Source: an uncultured Eubacteriales bacterium
GTDB lineage: Bacteria; Bacillota; Clostridia; Christensenellales; Aristaeellaceae
Length of the DNA: 64,000 nucleotides
Direction of reading: 5' to 3'
Assembly: GCA_900315315.1 (NCBI GenBank)
Contig: OMYT01000005.1
Coordinates: forward strand, 55,358-119,357
In this document: one piece after another, positions 8,455-16,602 of the stretch
Numbering within the stretch: position 1 is the stretch's first letter
Layout: each line of letters begins with the position of its first letter
Position numbers and translations under genes: made by a program
Notes under the pieces: generated by a model
Databases searched by the model: none
Told to the model about the DNA's origin: nothing
What the model saw: only the letters and a program-made list of their open reading frames with translations

Positions 8455-9519
8455 ATGAGCCGGTTCTTTTCAGAAAAATATCTTGATCTGGAACCTTATG
8501 TACCCGGGGAAATGCCGAAAAACAGGAAAGAGATCAAGCTGAACACCAATGAGAATCCCTATCCGCCGCTGAAGGAAGTGACGGACGCGGTCGCGGAGGA
8601 AAGCAAAAAGCTGAACCTGTATTCCGATCCGGACAGCAGGGATCTGCGGAAAGCGCTGGCAGGCAACCTCGACGTGCCGGAAGATGAGATCATTGTAACA
8701 AACGGCTCGGATGAAATTCTGAACTTTGCGTTTATGGCGTTCTGCGACAAACATACCCCGGCGATTTTTCCGGATGTGACGTACGGATTCTATCCTGTAT
8801 TTGCTCAGATCAATCAGATTCCTTATGAAGAGATCCCGCTGCGGGATGACTTCACGATTGATACCGGTAAATTCTACCAGGCGGCCGGAACGCTGTTTAT
8901 CGCCAATCCGAATGCGCCGACGGCCATTGCCCTGGAGCGGGACGAGATTGAGGAGATCCTGAAACGCAATGCCTATAACGTGGTTGTTGTGGATGAAGCC
9001 TATGTGGATTTCGGGGCGGAGAGCTGCCTTCCGCTGGTCAAAGATTATGATAATCTGCTGGTCACGCGGACTTTTTCCAAGTCCCGTTCACTGGCCGGCG
9101 CCCGGCTGGGTGTCGGTATCGCACAGCCGGAACTGATCGCGGATCTGAACGCGGTGCGGAATTCCACCAATCCATACAACGTGAACCGGCTGACCGCGGC
9201 AGCGGGGATCGCCTGCCTGAAACATGACGATTACAACATGGAAAACTGCCGGAAAATTATCGAAACCCGTACCTGGAGCGAACATGCCCTGAAGGATCTC
9301 GGGTTTGAAATGACGACATCCCGGACCAATTTCCTCTTTGCCCGGCATCCGGATATTTCCGGCGAAAAACTGTATGAGGAACTGAAGAAACGAGGGATCC
9401 TGATCCGGCACTTCAAGGGTGAGCGGGTCCATGATTACAACCGGATTACCGTCGGCACACCGGCACAGATGGAGAAACTGGTTGCGGCAATCAAAGAAAT
9501 TCTGGAGGCAGGAGCATGA
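8455..9519 (+). CDS. hisC: Histidinol-phosphate aminotransferase
   Basis: PLP enzyme converting imidazole-acetol phosphate and glutamate to histidinol phosphate and 2-oxoglutarate. 354 aa, fold type I. Visible: KLNTNENPYPP at the N-terminus, the substrate-binding NPNAPT, VVVDEAYVDF with the PLP-contacting Asp, and TFSKSRSLAGARLG with the Schiff-base Lys. The start is ATG 8455, with GGAG 5 nt upstream; an in-frame ATG at 8404 would overlap hisD by 35 bp and adds residues unlike the family. It ends in ATGA with hisB. Confidence 0.96.
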   Translation: MSRFFSEKYLDLEPYVPGEMPKNRKEIKLNTNENPYPPLKEVTDAVAEESKKLNLYSDPDSRDLRKALAGNLDVPEDEIIVTNGSDEILNFAFMAFCDKHTPAIFPDVTYGFYPVFAQINQIPYEEIPLRDDFTIDTGKFYQAAGTLFIANPNAPTAIALERDEIEEILKRNAYNVVVVDEAYVDFGAESCLPLVKDYDNLLVTRTFSKSRSLAGARLGVGIAQPELIADLNAVRNSTNPYNVNRLTAAAGIACLKHDDYNMENCRKIIETRTWSEHALKDLGFEMTTSRTNFLFARHPDISGEKLYEELKKRGILIRHFKGERVHDYNRITVGTPAQMEKLVAAIKEILEAGA

Positions 9520-10103
9520 GAAGTGCTGAAGTAATCCGCAAAACCGGGGAAACGGATATCCGGGTAAAACTGATTCTCGAAGGAAGCGGAAAGAGCGAGA
9601 TCGGGACGGGCATAGGATTTCTGGATCACATGCTGACGCTGTTTGTCCGGCACGGGCGGTTTGACCTGGAGGTTTCCTGCAAAGGGGATACATACGTGGA
9701 TGATCATCATTCCGTGGAGGATATCGGGATCGCTTTGGGGAAGGCATTTGATCAGGCCCTGGCGGACAGAAAAGGCGTTGTTCGCTACGGCAGCACGATC
9801 CTGCCGATGGATGAGAGCCTGATCCTCAGCGCCGTCGATTTATCCGGGCGGGGACTGCTGGTCTATGATCTGCGTATTCCGGCGGAGAAGGTCGGAACCT
9901 TCGATACCGAACTGACGGAGGAGTTCTTCCGGGCGTTTGCCCATAATGCGGGAGCTACGCTGCATATAAAGCAGCTGGACGGGAAAAACAGTCATCATAT
10001 TATTGAAGGCGCGTTCAAAAGCGTTGCAAGGAGTTTGCGGACTGCTGTTGCGATCGATCCTGATTTTGCGGGGGAGATTCCTTCAACCAAAGGGGTATTG
10101 TAA
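9516..10103 (+). CDS. hisB: Imidazoleglycerol-phosphate dehydratase
   Basis: Dehydrates imidazole-glycerol phosphate to imidazole-acetol phosphate. At 195 aa it is the monofunctional form, without the phosphatase half seen in enterobacterial HisB. Metal-binding motifs: FLDHML, DDHHSVEDIGI, the middle HNAGATLHI and KNSHHIIEGAFK. ATG 9516 overlaps the hisC stop. It is followed not directly by hisH but by a 133-bp gap holding a large palindromic element. Confidence 0.97.
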   Translation: MRSAEVIRKTGETDIRVKLILEGSGKSEIGTGIGFLDHMLTLFVRHGRFDLEVSCKGDTYVDDHHSVEDIGIALGKAFDQALADRKGVVRYGSTILPMDESLILSAVDLSGRGLLVYDLRIPAEKVGTFDTELTEEFFRAFAHNAGATLHIKQLDGKNSHHIIEGAFKSVARSLRTAVAIDPDFAGEIPSTKGVL

Positions 10104-10104
10104 G

Positions 10105-10203
10105 AAAGGGGGCTTTCCTCCCTGGGCTGCCGCCCGCTCTCTGCTGAAAACTGTCCACTGGACAGTTTTCCGGGCGCGACGAGCCCCCCTTTAACCCCTT
10201 CGG
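10105..10203. repeat. Dispersed palindromic repeat, expanded variant (copy 1)
   Basis: Lies between hisB and hisH. Outer arms AAAGGGGGCT (from 10105) and AGCCCCCCTTT pair. They are followed by the family tail TTAACCCCTTCGG (to 10203). Instead of the usual short loop the interior holds two nested palindromes: CGCCCG (10131-10136) with CGGGCG (10071 offset corresponds to 10171-10176), and GAAAACTGTCC (10146-10156) with GGACAGTTTTC (10160-10170) around ACT. The 5' part of the loop (GGCTTTCC) matches other copies. In the his mRNA this would fold as a long hairpin. Confidence 0.75.
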
Positions 10204-10236
10204 CAACAAAAAGAATGTGTGTTTGGTGATGAATAT

Positions 10237-10857
10237 ATGGTAGCGATTATTGACTACGGGGTGGGGAACCTGTTTTCGCTGAAATCTTCCTTTGCCGCGA
10301 TCGGGCAGGAGGCAGCGGTTACCGCTGATCCGGAAGAACTGAAGCGGGCGGACAGGCTGATTCTGCCCGGCGTTGGCGCCTTTCAGGATGCGGCGGACAA
10401 GCTCCGCCGCTCCGGCATGGATCAGGCGCTGAAGGAAGAGGTTTCCCGGGGAAAACTGCTGCTCGGGATCTGCCTGGGGATGCAGATGCTGTTCGAACGC
10501 AGCTTTGAGTACGGTGAGCATGAGGGACTCGGGCTGCTGAAGGGTGAGATCCGCCCGATCGCGGAACGCATTCCCGTGGGGCTGAAAATTCCCCAGATGG
10601 GCTGGAACAGCCTGCGGATCCTCCGGGAATCCCCGCTGCTGAAGGATACGCGGGAAGGTGAGTATGTCTACTTTGTCCATTCCTACAGCGCGGTGAACTG
10701 CGATGACAGTCTGCTGGCTGTGACGAATTACGGCACGGCGCTGACGGCCTGTGTGGGAAAAGGCAATGTCTTCGGCTGCCAGTTTCATCCGGAAAAGAGC
10801 GGCGAGGTGGGACTGCGGATCCTGAAAGCTTTCTGTGAAACGGGGGGACGGGTATGA
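10237..10857 (+). CDS. hisH: Imidazole glycerol phosphate synthase, glutaminase subunit
   Basis: Class I glutamine amidotransferase that supplies ammonia to HisF. 206 aa. Signatures: VAIIDYGVGNL at the N-terminus, the nucleophile Cys in LLGICLGMQML, and the His-x-Glu pair in GCQFHPEKSG. The start is ATG 10237 (MVAIIDYG, the family N-terminus), with a weak GGTGA SD; the in-frame GTG 10219 adds six unlikely residues. The palindromic element upstream could affect relative expression of this distal part of the operon. The next gene overlaps by ATGA. Confidence 0.96.
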   Translation: MVAIIDYGVGNLFSLKSSFAAIGQEAAVTADPEELKRADRLILPGVGAFQDAADKLRRSGMDQALKEEVSRGKLLLGICLGMQMLFERSFEYGEHEGLGLLKGEIRPIAERIPVGLKIPQMGWNSLRILRESPLLKDTREGEYVYFVHSYSAVNCDDSLLAVTNYGTALTACVGKGNVFGCQFHPEKSGEVGLRILKAFCETGGRV

Positions 10858-11567
10858 TTATCTTTCCGGCGATCGATCTGTTTGAAGGAAAGGTAGTCCG
10901 GCTCCTGCGGGGGGATTACGCGCAGATGATCGTTTACAGCGATCATCCGGAGGAAATCGGGAAGGATTTTGCCGCGCAGGGCGCGACGCATGTCCATCTG
11001 GTGGACCTGGAAGGCGCGCGCAGCGGAAGCACCCCGAACCTGGAAACCGTGCTGCGCATCCGGGAAAGCACCGGCCTGTTCTGCGAGATCGGCGGCGGGA
11101 TCCGGAATATGGAGACAGTGGATACCTACCTGAAAGCCGGACTGGATCGGGTGATCCTCGGCACGGCGGCGGTGGAGGACAGAGGATTCCTGAAAAAAAC
11201 AGTGGAGAAGTACGGAGAGAAGATCGCCGTGGGCGTGGATGTCCGGGACGGCTTTGTTGCCGTAAAGGGCTGGACCGAGAACTCGGCCCTCCGCTTCATG
11301 GACTTTTGCAAAGAAATGGAAGAGACCGGCGTGAAAACCCTGATCTGCACGGACATTTCCAGGGACGGCGCCATGCGGGGAACGAACCGGGAAATGTATC
11401 GGGAACTGTCGGAAACGCTGGGGCTGCAGATCACGGCCTCGGGCGGTGTATCCACGCTGGAGGACGTTGAGAGCCTGCGAAAGATGAACCTGTACGGGGC
11501 TATTATCGGGAAAGCGTACTATACCGGAGACATTAATCTGAAGAAAGCGATCGAGACGGCAAGATGA
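10854..11567 (+). CDS. hisA: ProFAR isomerase
   Basis: Amadori isomerisation of ProFAR to PRFAR. 237 aa, (beta/alpha)8 barrel. FPAIDLFEGKVVRL carries the first catalytic Asp, ICTDISRDGAMRG the second, and there are two half-barrel phosphate-binding GGG/ASGG motifs (IGGGIRN, ASGGVSTLED). ATG 10854 overlaps the hisH stop, and the stop overlaps hisF. Confidence 0.97.
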   Translation: MIIFPAIDLFEGKVVRLLRGDYAQMIVYSDHPEEIGKDFAAQGATHVHLVDLEGARSGSTPNLETVLRIRESTGLFCEIGGGIRNMETVDTYLKAGLDRVILGTAAVEDRGFLKKTVEKYGEKIAVGVDVRDGFVAVKGWTENSALRFMDFCKEMEETGVKTLICTDISRDGAMRGTNREMYRELSETLGLQITASGGVSTLEDVESLRKMNLYGAIIGKAYYTGDINLKKAIETAR

Positions 11568-12322
11568 TTACCAAGAGAATCATTCCCTGCCTGGACGTGA
11601 AGGACGGACGGGTCGTCAAAGGGGTTAATTTCCAGAAACTGGGAGATGTGGCATCGCCGGTGGAACTGGCGAAGTACTACAGCGACAACGGAGCGGACGA
11701 GCTGGTGTTTTATGATATCACCGCATCCGCCGAAGGCCGGGCGCTGTTCACCGACATCCTGACGGAAACGGCGCGGACGGTTTTTATTCCGCTGACCGTT
11801 GGCGGCGGTATCAACACAACGGATGACTTTGACCGGGTGCTGAAGTGCGGGGCGGATAAGGTTTCCGTGAATTCCGGCGCGATCCGGGATCCCTCCCTGG
11901 TCGGGAAAGCGGCGAAGCTTTACGGCGACCAGTGCGTCGTACTGAGTGTGGACGTGAAGCGGGTGGACGGTGCTTTCCGGATCTTCGCCAAGGGCGGACG
12001 GGAAAACACCGGCATGGAAGCCATCGAATGGATCCGCCGCTGTGTCGGCGCCGGTGCCGGGGAGGTGGTTGTCAACTCCATGGATACGGACGGCGTAAAA
12101 CAGGGATTCGACCTGGAACTGCTGGAACAGGTATGCGACGCGGTGCAGGTACCGGTGATCGCCTCGGGCGGTGCCGGAAAGATCGAAGATTTTATCACGC
12201 TTTTCAAGACTTTGCCCGGGGTGGATGCCGGGCTTGCAGCGTCGATCTTCCATTTCGGGGAGGTTCGGATCAATGATCTGAAGGCGGAGATGAAACGGAA
12301 CGGGATTCCGGCGAGGATATAA
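11564..12322 (+). CDS. hisF: Imidazole glycerol phosphate synthase, cyclase subunit
   Basis: Uses ammonia from HisH and PRFAR to make imidazole-glycerol phosphate and AICAR. 252 aa barrel, paralogous to HisA. ITKRIIPCLDVKDGRVVKG is the family N-terminus with the catalytic Asp; NSMDTDGVKQGFD holds the second; PLTVGGGINT and VIASGGAG bind phosphate. ATGA overlap with hisA. Confidence 0.97.
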   Translation: MITKRIIPCLDVKDGRVVKGVNFQKLGDVASPVELAKYYSDNGADELVFYDITASAEGRALFTDILTETARTVFIPLTVGGGINTTDDFDRVLKCGADKVSVNSGAIRDPSLVGKAAKLYGDQCVVLSVDVKRVDGAFRIFAKGGRENTGMEAIEWIRRCVGAGAGEVVVNSMDTDGVKQGFDLELLEQVCDAVQVPVIASGGAGKIEDFITLFKTLPGVDAGLAASIFHFGEVRINDLKAEMKRNGIPARI

Positions 12323-12394
12323 TCAGAATGATGAATTCAGAATTCATAATAAAAATGAAAAAGTGCTTTAAGGAAGAATTCGGAGGGTTATTGT
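12323..12394. other. hisF-hisIE gap with a GAATTC-type short repeat
   Basis: An AT-rich gap in the otherwise overlapping his operon. It contains ATGAATTCAGAATTCATAAT (about 12330-12349), two GAATTC boxes in a near-palindrome. Similar GAATT-rich strings occur at 45054-45083 and 61920-61943. GGAGG at 12381 is the hisIE ribosome-binding site. Confidence 0.4.
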
Positions 12395-13042
12395 ATGCTA
12401 TCGATTGATGAACTGAAGTTTGATGAAAAGGGACTGATTCCGGCAATCGTGGTGGACGCGGAGAACGGGAAGGTGCTGACACTGGCATATATGAACCGGG
12501 AAAGCCTGCAGATCTCCATGGAGAAAGGACTGACCTGCTTCTGGAGCCGGAGCCGGCAGGAACTGTGGCTGAAGGGCGAGACGAGCGGCAACTATCAGCA
12601 TATTGTATCCATCACGGCGGACTGCGACCGGGATGCGCTGGTCGTGAAGGTGGAAAAGGACGGGCCGGCCTGCCATAAGGGCACGGAAAGCTGTTTCAAC
12701 GATCTGCTCTGGGAGAGCGACGAGCGGCATGAGTTCACCTATGAGGGACTGATGAATCTGATCGCAGGGCGGAAGACCGAAAAGAAGGAAGGTTCCTATA
12801 CCACTTATCTGTTTGAAAAAGGCCTGGACAAGATTCTGAAAAAGGTGGGCGAGGAGTCTACCGAGGTGATCATTGCCGCCAAGGATCGGGATAAGAAGGA
12901 AACGATTTATGAAATCGCAGACCTGACCTACCATGTGATGGTGCTGATGATCGAAGCGGGGATCACGCTGGACGATATTCATAAAGAACTGGCTTCCAGA
13001 CATGTGATCGATCATAAAGTGAAACAGGAGAAAATGACCTGA
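12395..13042 (+). CDS. hisIE: Bifunctional phosphoribosyl-AMP cyclohydrolase / phosphoribosyl-ATP pyrophosphatase
   Basis: Steps 2 and 3 of the pathway in one 215-aa chain. HisI domain, about 1-115: [10 protein letters not shown], the Zn/Mg site [16 protein letters not shown] and [10 protein letters not shown], and the Cys-rich [11 protein letters not shown]. HisE domain, about 120-210: an all-alpha MazG-like pyrophosphatase with [14 protein letters not shown] and [16 protein letters not shown] 12395 has GGAGG at 12381-12385. The stop overlaps the start of the following PHP gene by one base. Confidence 0.96.
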   Translation: MLSIDELKFDEKGLIPAIVVDAENGKVLTLAYMNRESLQISMEKGLTCFWSRSRQELWLKGETSGNYQHIVSITADCDRDALVVKVEKDGPACHKGTESCFNDLLWESDERHEFTYEGLMNLIAGRKTEKKEGSYTTYLFEKGLDKILKKVGEESTEVIIAAKDRDKKETIYEIADLTYHVMVLMIEAGITLDDIHKELASRHVIDHKVKQEKMT

Positions 13043-13785
13043 TGCGGGATCTGCACATGCATTCCGTTTACTCGGACGGAAAGAACACCGTAGAGGAAAT
13101 GATTCTCTCAGCCATCGATCGTGGACTGGATTGCGTCGGCCTGTCCGAACACTCGCACACGGAAGGCGACGAATGCAGCATGACATGTGAGGGAACAGAG
13201 GCCTATCGGGCGGAGATGGCGGAACTGAAGAAGAAGTATGCCGGACGGATCGAGGTGCTCTGCGGGTTGGAACGAGATTACTATTCCGACGATAATCTGG
13301 AGTATGATTACGTGATCGGCTCGATTCACTGGATTAAGATGCCGGGTGGGCATAAGCTGCCCATCGACTGGCTGGCGGAGAAACAGCGGGAAGGCGTTGA
13401 AAAGTATTTCGGCGGTGACTGGTATGCCTTTGCTGAAGCGTATTATGAGATGGAAAGCCAGGTGGTCGACGTCACGAAATGCGACATCATCGGGCACTTT
13501 GACCTGCTGACCAAGTTTGCCGAGCAGGATCCGTATTTTGATCTTCAGCATCCGCGGTATGTGAAGGCCTGGAAGGCGGCGGCGGACCGGCTGCTGAAGA
13601 CCGGAAAACCCTTTGAAATCAATACCGGTGCCATCTCCCGCGGATATCGCACTGAACCCTATCCTGCAAAGGATATCCGGGATTATATTCGCCTGAACGG
13701 CGGCAAATTGATTCTTTCCAGTGACAGCCATCAGAAGGAAACCATCGCTTACCGTTTTCAGGACTGGCTGTCAGAGATTCGGTGA
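13042..13785 (+). CDS. hisK: Histidinol-phosphatase, PHP family
   Basis: Probably hydrolyses histidinol phosphate, the step missing because hisB here has only the dehydratase. 247-aa PHP-domain metal hydrolase: DLHMHSVYSDG (first metal His-x-His), SEHSHTEGD, a Glu in CGLERDY, GSIHWIKMP and the C-terminal SSDSHQKE. Start ATG 13042 in TGATG overlap with hisIE. As the last gene of the operon, just before a strong terminator, it makes the pathway complete. Family and position fit HisJ/HisK; the substrate is inferred. Confidence 0.85.
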   Translation: MRDLHMHSVYSDGKNTVEEMILSAIDRGLDCVGLSEHSHTEGDECSMTCEGTEAYRAEMAELKKKYAGRIEVLCGLERDYYSDDNLEYDYVIGSIHWIKMPGGHKLPIDWLAEKQREGVEKYFGGDWYAFAEAYYEMESQVVDVTKCDIIGHFDLLTKFAEQDPYFDLQHPRYVKAWKAAADRLLKTGKPFEINTGAISRGYRTEPYPAKDIRDYIRLNGGKLILSSDSHQKETIAYRFQDWLSEIR

Positions 13786-13801
13786 ATCAGATGAAAAAAA
13801 T

Positions 13802-13836
13802 GAAAAAGTTTCCTTCCCGGAAGGGAACTTTTTCGT
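13802..13836. terminator. Strong terminator of the his operon
   Basis: A nearly 15-bp stem: GAAAAAGTT (13802-13810) with AACTTTTTC (13826-13834), one T-G pair, and CCTTC/GAAGG, with a tight loop. The A- and T-rich arms make it work in either direction. Confidence 0.85.
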
Positions 13837-13901
13837 TTGAACGGCGTCTGACAGTGTGAGCCCGGAGAAAAACCGGCAATTCAGAAAGGAGAAAGAAGCA
13901 G

Positions 13902-15725
13902 ATGAAACGTTTAACAGCATTGATCCTGGCTGTGCTGATGGTCCTGACGGCCGCCGCAGCCGCAATGGGTGAGGGAAACAGGATCTGGCAGAAGGGAGAT
14001 TCCGGCGAAAAGGTCTCCTGGATTCAGCAGCGCCTGAAGGAACTGGAGTATCTCAGCCGGGAACCCGACGGCGTTTTTGATGAGGAAACAGAAGAGGCGC
14101 TCCGTGATTTCCAGCGGGATAACGGACTTCTTGCAACCGGTATGGCAGACGAAGTGACTATGAGGGTGCTGGAATCCGCCACCGAAACCGTATCGGACAG
14201 GCACAGAAACATGTATGAAGATGTTGAATACGAAGACGGGGCAGTCTATGAGAGTTACGCGATGCCGCTTGCTACGGGAACTTATGCCCCGGCGGCGAAG
14301 AGCATGGCAGCGGAAGCGGAGATCGACTGGAACACGGATGAATACACTCATTTTGAATCCAACCGCTTCCTGAGCACGCTGACCTCTCCGCTGTCCACTT
14401 TTGCAGCGGATGTGGACACTTCTTCCTACGCGCATTTCCGGCGGCTGGTGCTGAACGGCGAACATGTGCCGGCAGATGCGATCCGGATTGAAGAGATGCT
14501 GAACTATTTCCATTATGATTACGCACAGCCCAAGGATGACGACCCCTTCGGCGTGACGGTGGAGATCAGCGACTGCCCCTGGAACGAGAAGACAAAACTG
14601 ATGCTGATCGGCCTGCAGGCGAAAGAAGTGACGAAGGCGGAGCGTCCCGGACATAACCTGGTTTTCCTGATCGACACTTCAGGGAGCATGTACGGAGCGG
14701 ACCGGCTGGATCTGGTCAAGCGGGCGTTCATGATGCTGCTGGATGAACTGGAGCCCACGGATACCGTGAGCATCGTGGCATACGCCAGCCAGGACCGCGT
14801 TGTGCTGGAAGGCGTGCCCGCAGCGGACAAAACCCGGATCATGGAAGCAATCTCCGAGCTCGAAGCCGGCGGCGCCACCAACGGCAGTGCGGGAATCACC
14901 CGAGCTTACGAAATCGCTTCCAAGTACTTTAAGGACGGCGGTGTGAACCGCATTCTGCTGGCGACCGACGGCGATCTGAACGTCGGAACCTCCAGCGAAG
15001 GCGAGCTGGCGGAAATGGTAAGCGAAAAGAAGAAGTCCGGGATCAGCCTGACCTGCCTGGGTGTGGGCATGGGCAATTATAAGGACAACAAGATGGAAGC
15101 CCTGGCGGATTACGGAGACGGCAACTGCTGGTACCTCGACACCATCCATGAAGCCCGCAAGGCCCTGGTCAGTGAGGCCGGCGGCACCTTCATCACCGTG
15201 GCAAAAGACGTTAAAATTCAGGTGGATTTCAATCCCTCTCAGGTGAAGGGCTATCGGCTGATCGGTTATGAAGACCGGGTTATGGCAGCGGAGGATTTTG
15301 CCAACGATGAAAAAGACGGCGGCGAGATCGGCAGCGGACACCGCATGACAGCGCTGTATGAAATCGTTCTCGCGGACTCCGACTTCGACTTCGGCGAGGC
15401 AGGAAGCCGGTACCAGAAGACGCAGGACAACAACAATGCCGAGTGGCTGACCGTTGCCATCCGGGCCAAAGAACCGGAAGGGACCGAAAGCAAGCTGTAC
15501 GAATATCCTGTGGGGCTGGAGCAGATCACGGAAATCCCAAGCGAGAACCTGAAATTTGCGGCCGCAGTGGCGGAAGCCGGGATGCTGATCCGGAACAGCG
15601 AATGGAAGGGAACGGCGACCTGGGACAGCGCGCTGGAGCTTGTACGCGACTGCAAGAGCGTAACAGGGGATCCTTATAAAGAAGAGTTCCTTTATCTTCT
15701 GGGATTGCTGCAGAGAGAAAACTAA
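13902..15725 (+). CDS. Secreted PG-binding / von Willebrand factor A protein (YfbK-like)
   Basis: 607-aa exported protein of unknown role. Signal peptide 1-24 (MKRLTALILAVLMVLTAAAA). Residues about 29-92 are a peptidoglycan-binding type 1 domain (KGDSGEKVSWIQQRLKELEY... PDGVFDEETEEALRDFQ). From about 145 comes the VWA N-terminal segment of YfbK-type proteins (FESNRFLSTLTSPLSTFAAD), then the VWA domain at about 250-430 with an intact MIDAS D258-T-S-G-S262, then the C-terminal DUF3520-like region (MTALYEIVL). SD AAGGAG at 13886-13891. PG-binding suggests wall anchoring and VWA suggests metal-dependent protein binding. YfbK homologues are usually periplasmic; the added wall-binding domain is the unusual part. 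Confidence 0.85.
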   Translation: MKRLTALILAVLMVLTAAAAAMGEGNRIWQKGDSGEKVSWIQQRLKELEYLSREPDGVFDEETEEALRDFQRDNGLLATGMADEVTMRVLESATETVSDRHRNMYEDVEYEDGAVYESYAMPLATGTYAPAAKSMAAEAEIDWNTDEYTHFESNRFLSTLTSPLSTFAADVDTSSYAHFRRLVLNGEHVPADAIRIEEMLNYFHYDYAQPKDDDPFGVTVEISDCPWNEKTKLMLIGLQAKEVTKAERPGHNLVFLIDTSGSMYGADRLDLVKRAFMMLLDELEPTDTVSIVAYASQDRVVLEGVPAADKTRIMEAISELEAGGATNGSAGITRAYEIASKYFKDGGVNRILLATDGDLNVGTSSEGELAEMVSEKKKSGISLTCLGVGMGNYKDNKMEALADYGDGNCWYLDTIHEARKALVSEAGGTFITVAKDVKIQVDFNPSQVKGYRLIGYEDRVMAAEDFANDEKDGGEIGSGHRMTALYEIVLADSDFDFGEAGSRYQKTQDNNNAEWLTVAIRAKEPEGTESKLYEYPVGLEQITEIPSENLKFAAAVAEAGMLIRNSEWKGTATWDSALELVRDCKSVTGDPYKEEFLYLLGLLQREN

Positions 15726-15732
15726 AAAACAA

Positions 15733-15761
15733 ATGACAAACAAACGGTAAATGAATATAAT
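15733..15761 (+). promoter_or_regulatory. Promoter of the PHP gene
   Basis: ATGACA (15733-15738), 17-bp spacer, TATAAT (15756-15761), in the 67-bp gap after the VWA gene. Confidence 0.8.
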
Positions 15762-15792
15762 GGCATGGATGTGAACCGGAAGGAGAAGCACC

Positions 15793-16575
15793 ATGCCGTT
15801 TTTGTATGAGACCCATATGCATACCTGCCAGGCAAGCGCCTGCGGGAAAAGCACCGGGAAGGAACATGCCCGGTTTTACAAGGAACAGGGGTTTGACGGG
15901 ATCATTGTTACCGATCACTTTTTCGGCGGAAACACGTCCGTTGACTGCACGCTGCCCTGGGAAGAGCGGATCGACCGGTTCTGGAGCGGATATGAAGACG
16001 CGAAGGAAGAAGGAGACAGGATCGGCCTGGACGTCTTCTTTGGCCTGGAACAGAATTTCGGCTTTGATGAATATCTGATCTACGGACTGACAAAGGAATA
16101 CATGAAAGCGCATCCGGAAATGGAACGCTGGACCCGGCGGCAGCAGCTGGAAGAAGTGCATAAGACCGGCGGATGCGTTATCCAGGCACATCCTTTCCGG
16201 ATGAGGTTCTATATGGACCGGATCCGTCTGGGCCCGCAATTCGCGGACGGCATTGAGGTGGCCAACGCGGGAAACGAACGGCTGGATGATGCCCGGGCCC
16301 GGCGTTACGGGCTGGAAAAGGGCCTGGTGATGACCGCGGGATCCGATAACCACAGGTCTCCTGCGTCCTCGCTGTTCGGCGTGATGCTTGAAAAAAGATT
16401 GACAAGCATTGATGATTATGTCAAAATAATTTTGGACAGGAATGAGATCGGATTATATGTTCCGGAGGGGCGGTTCGAACTGAACGGCATCCCGGAAATT
16501 GATGAGAGACATAAAGCATACTTGCTGGATTCTTCCGGGCGGGATATTCCCGCGCCCAAGGAATGGATCGACTGA
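15793..16575 (+). CDS. PHP-domain metal-dependent phosphoesterase
   Basis: 260-aa PHP hydrolase: YETHMHTCQASACG gives the first metal His-x-His, TDHFF the next, FGLEQNF a Glu, QAHPFRM a His, and TAGSDNH the C-terminal metal site. This family includes nucleotide and sugar-phosphate phosphatases; the substrate cannot be told here. It differs from the his-operon PHP protein and carries no exonuclease or polymerase domain. Own promoter with a -10 about 30 bp upstream; SD AAGGAG. It is followed after 27 bp by the c-di-GMP protein, possibly in one transcript. Confidence 0.8.
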   Translation: MPFLYETHMHTCQASACGKSTGKEHARFYKEQGFDGIIVTDHFFGGNTSVDCTLPWEERIDRFWSGYEDAKEEGDRIGLDVFFGLEQNFGFDEYLIYGLTKEYMKAHPEMERWTRRQQLEEVHKTGGCVIQAHPFRMRFYMDRIRLGPQFADGIEVANAGNERLDDARARRYGLEKGLVMTAGSDNHRSPASSLFGVMLEKRLTSIDDYVKIILDRNEIGLYVPEGRFELNGIPEIDERHKAYLLDSSGRDIPAPKEWID

Positions 16576-16602
16576 GAATCTGAACGGAAAGGACAGACGA
16601 CG

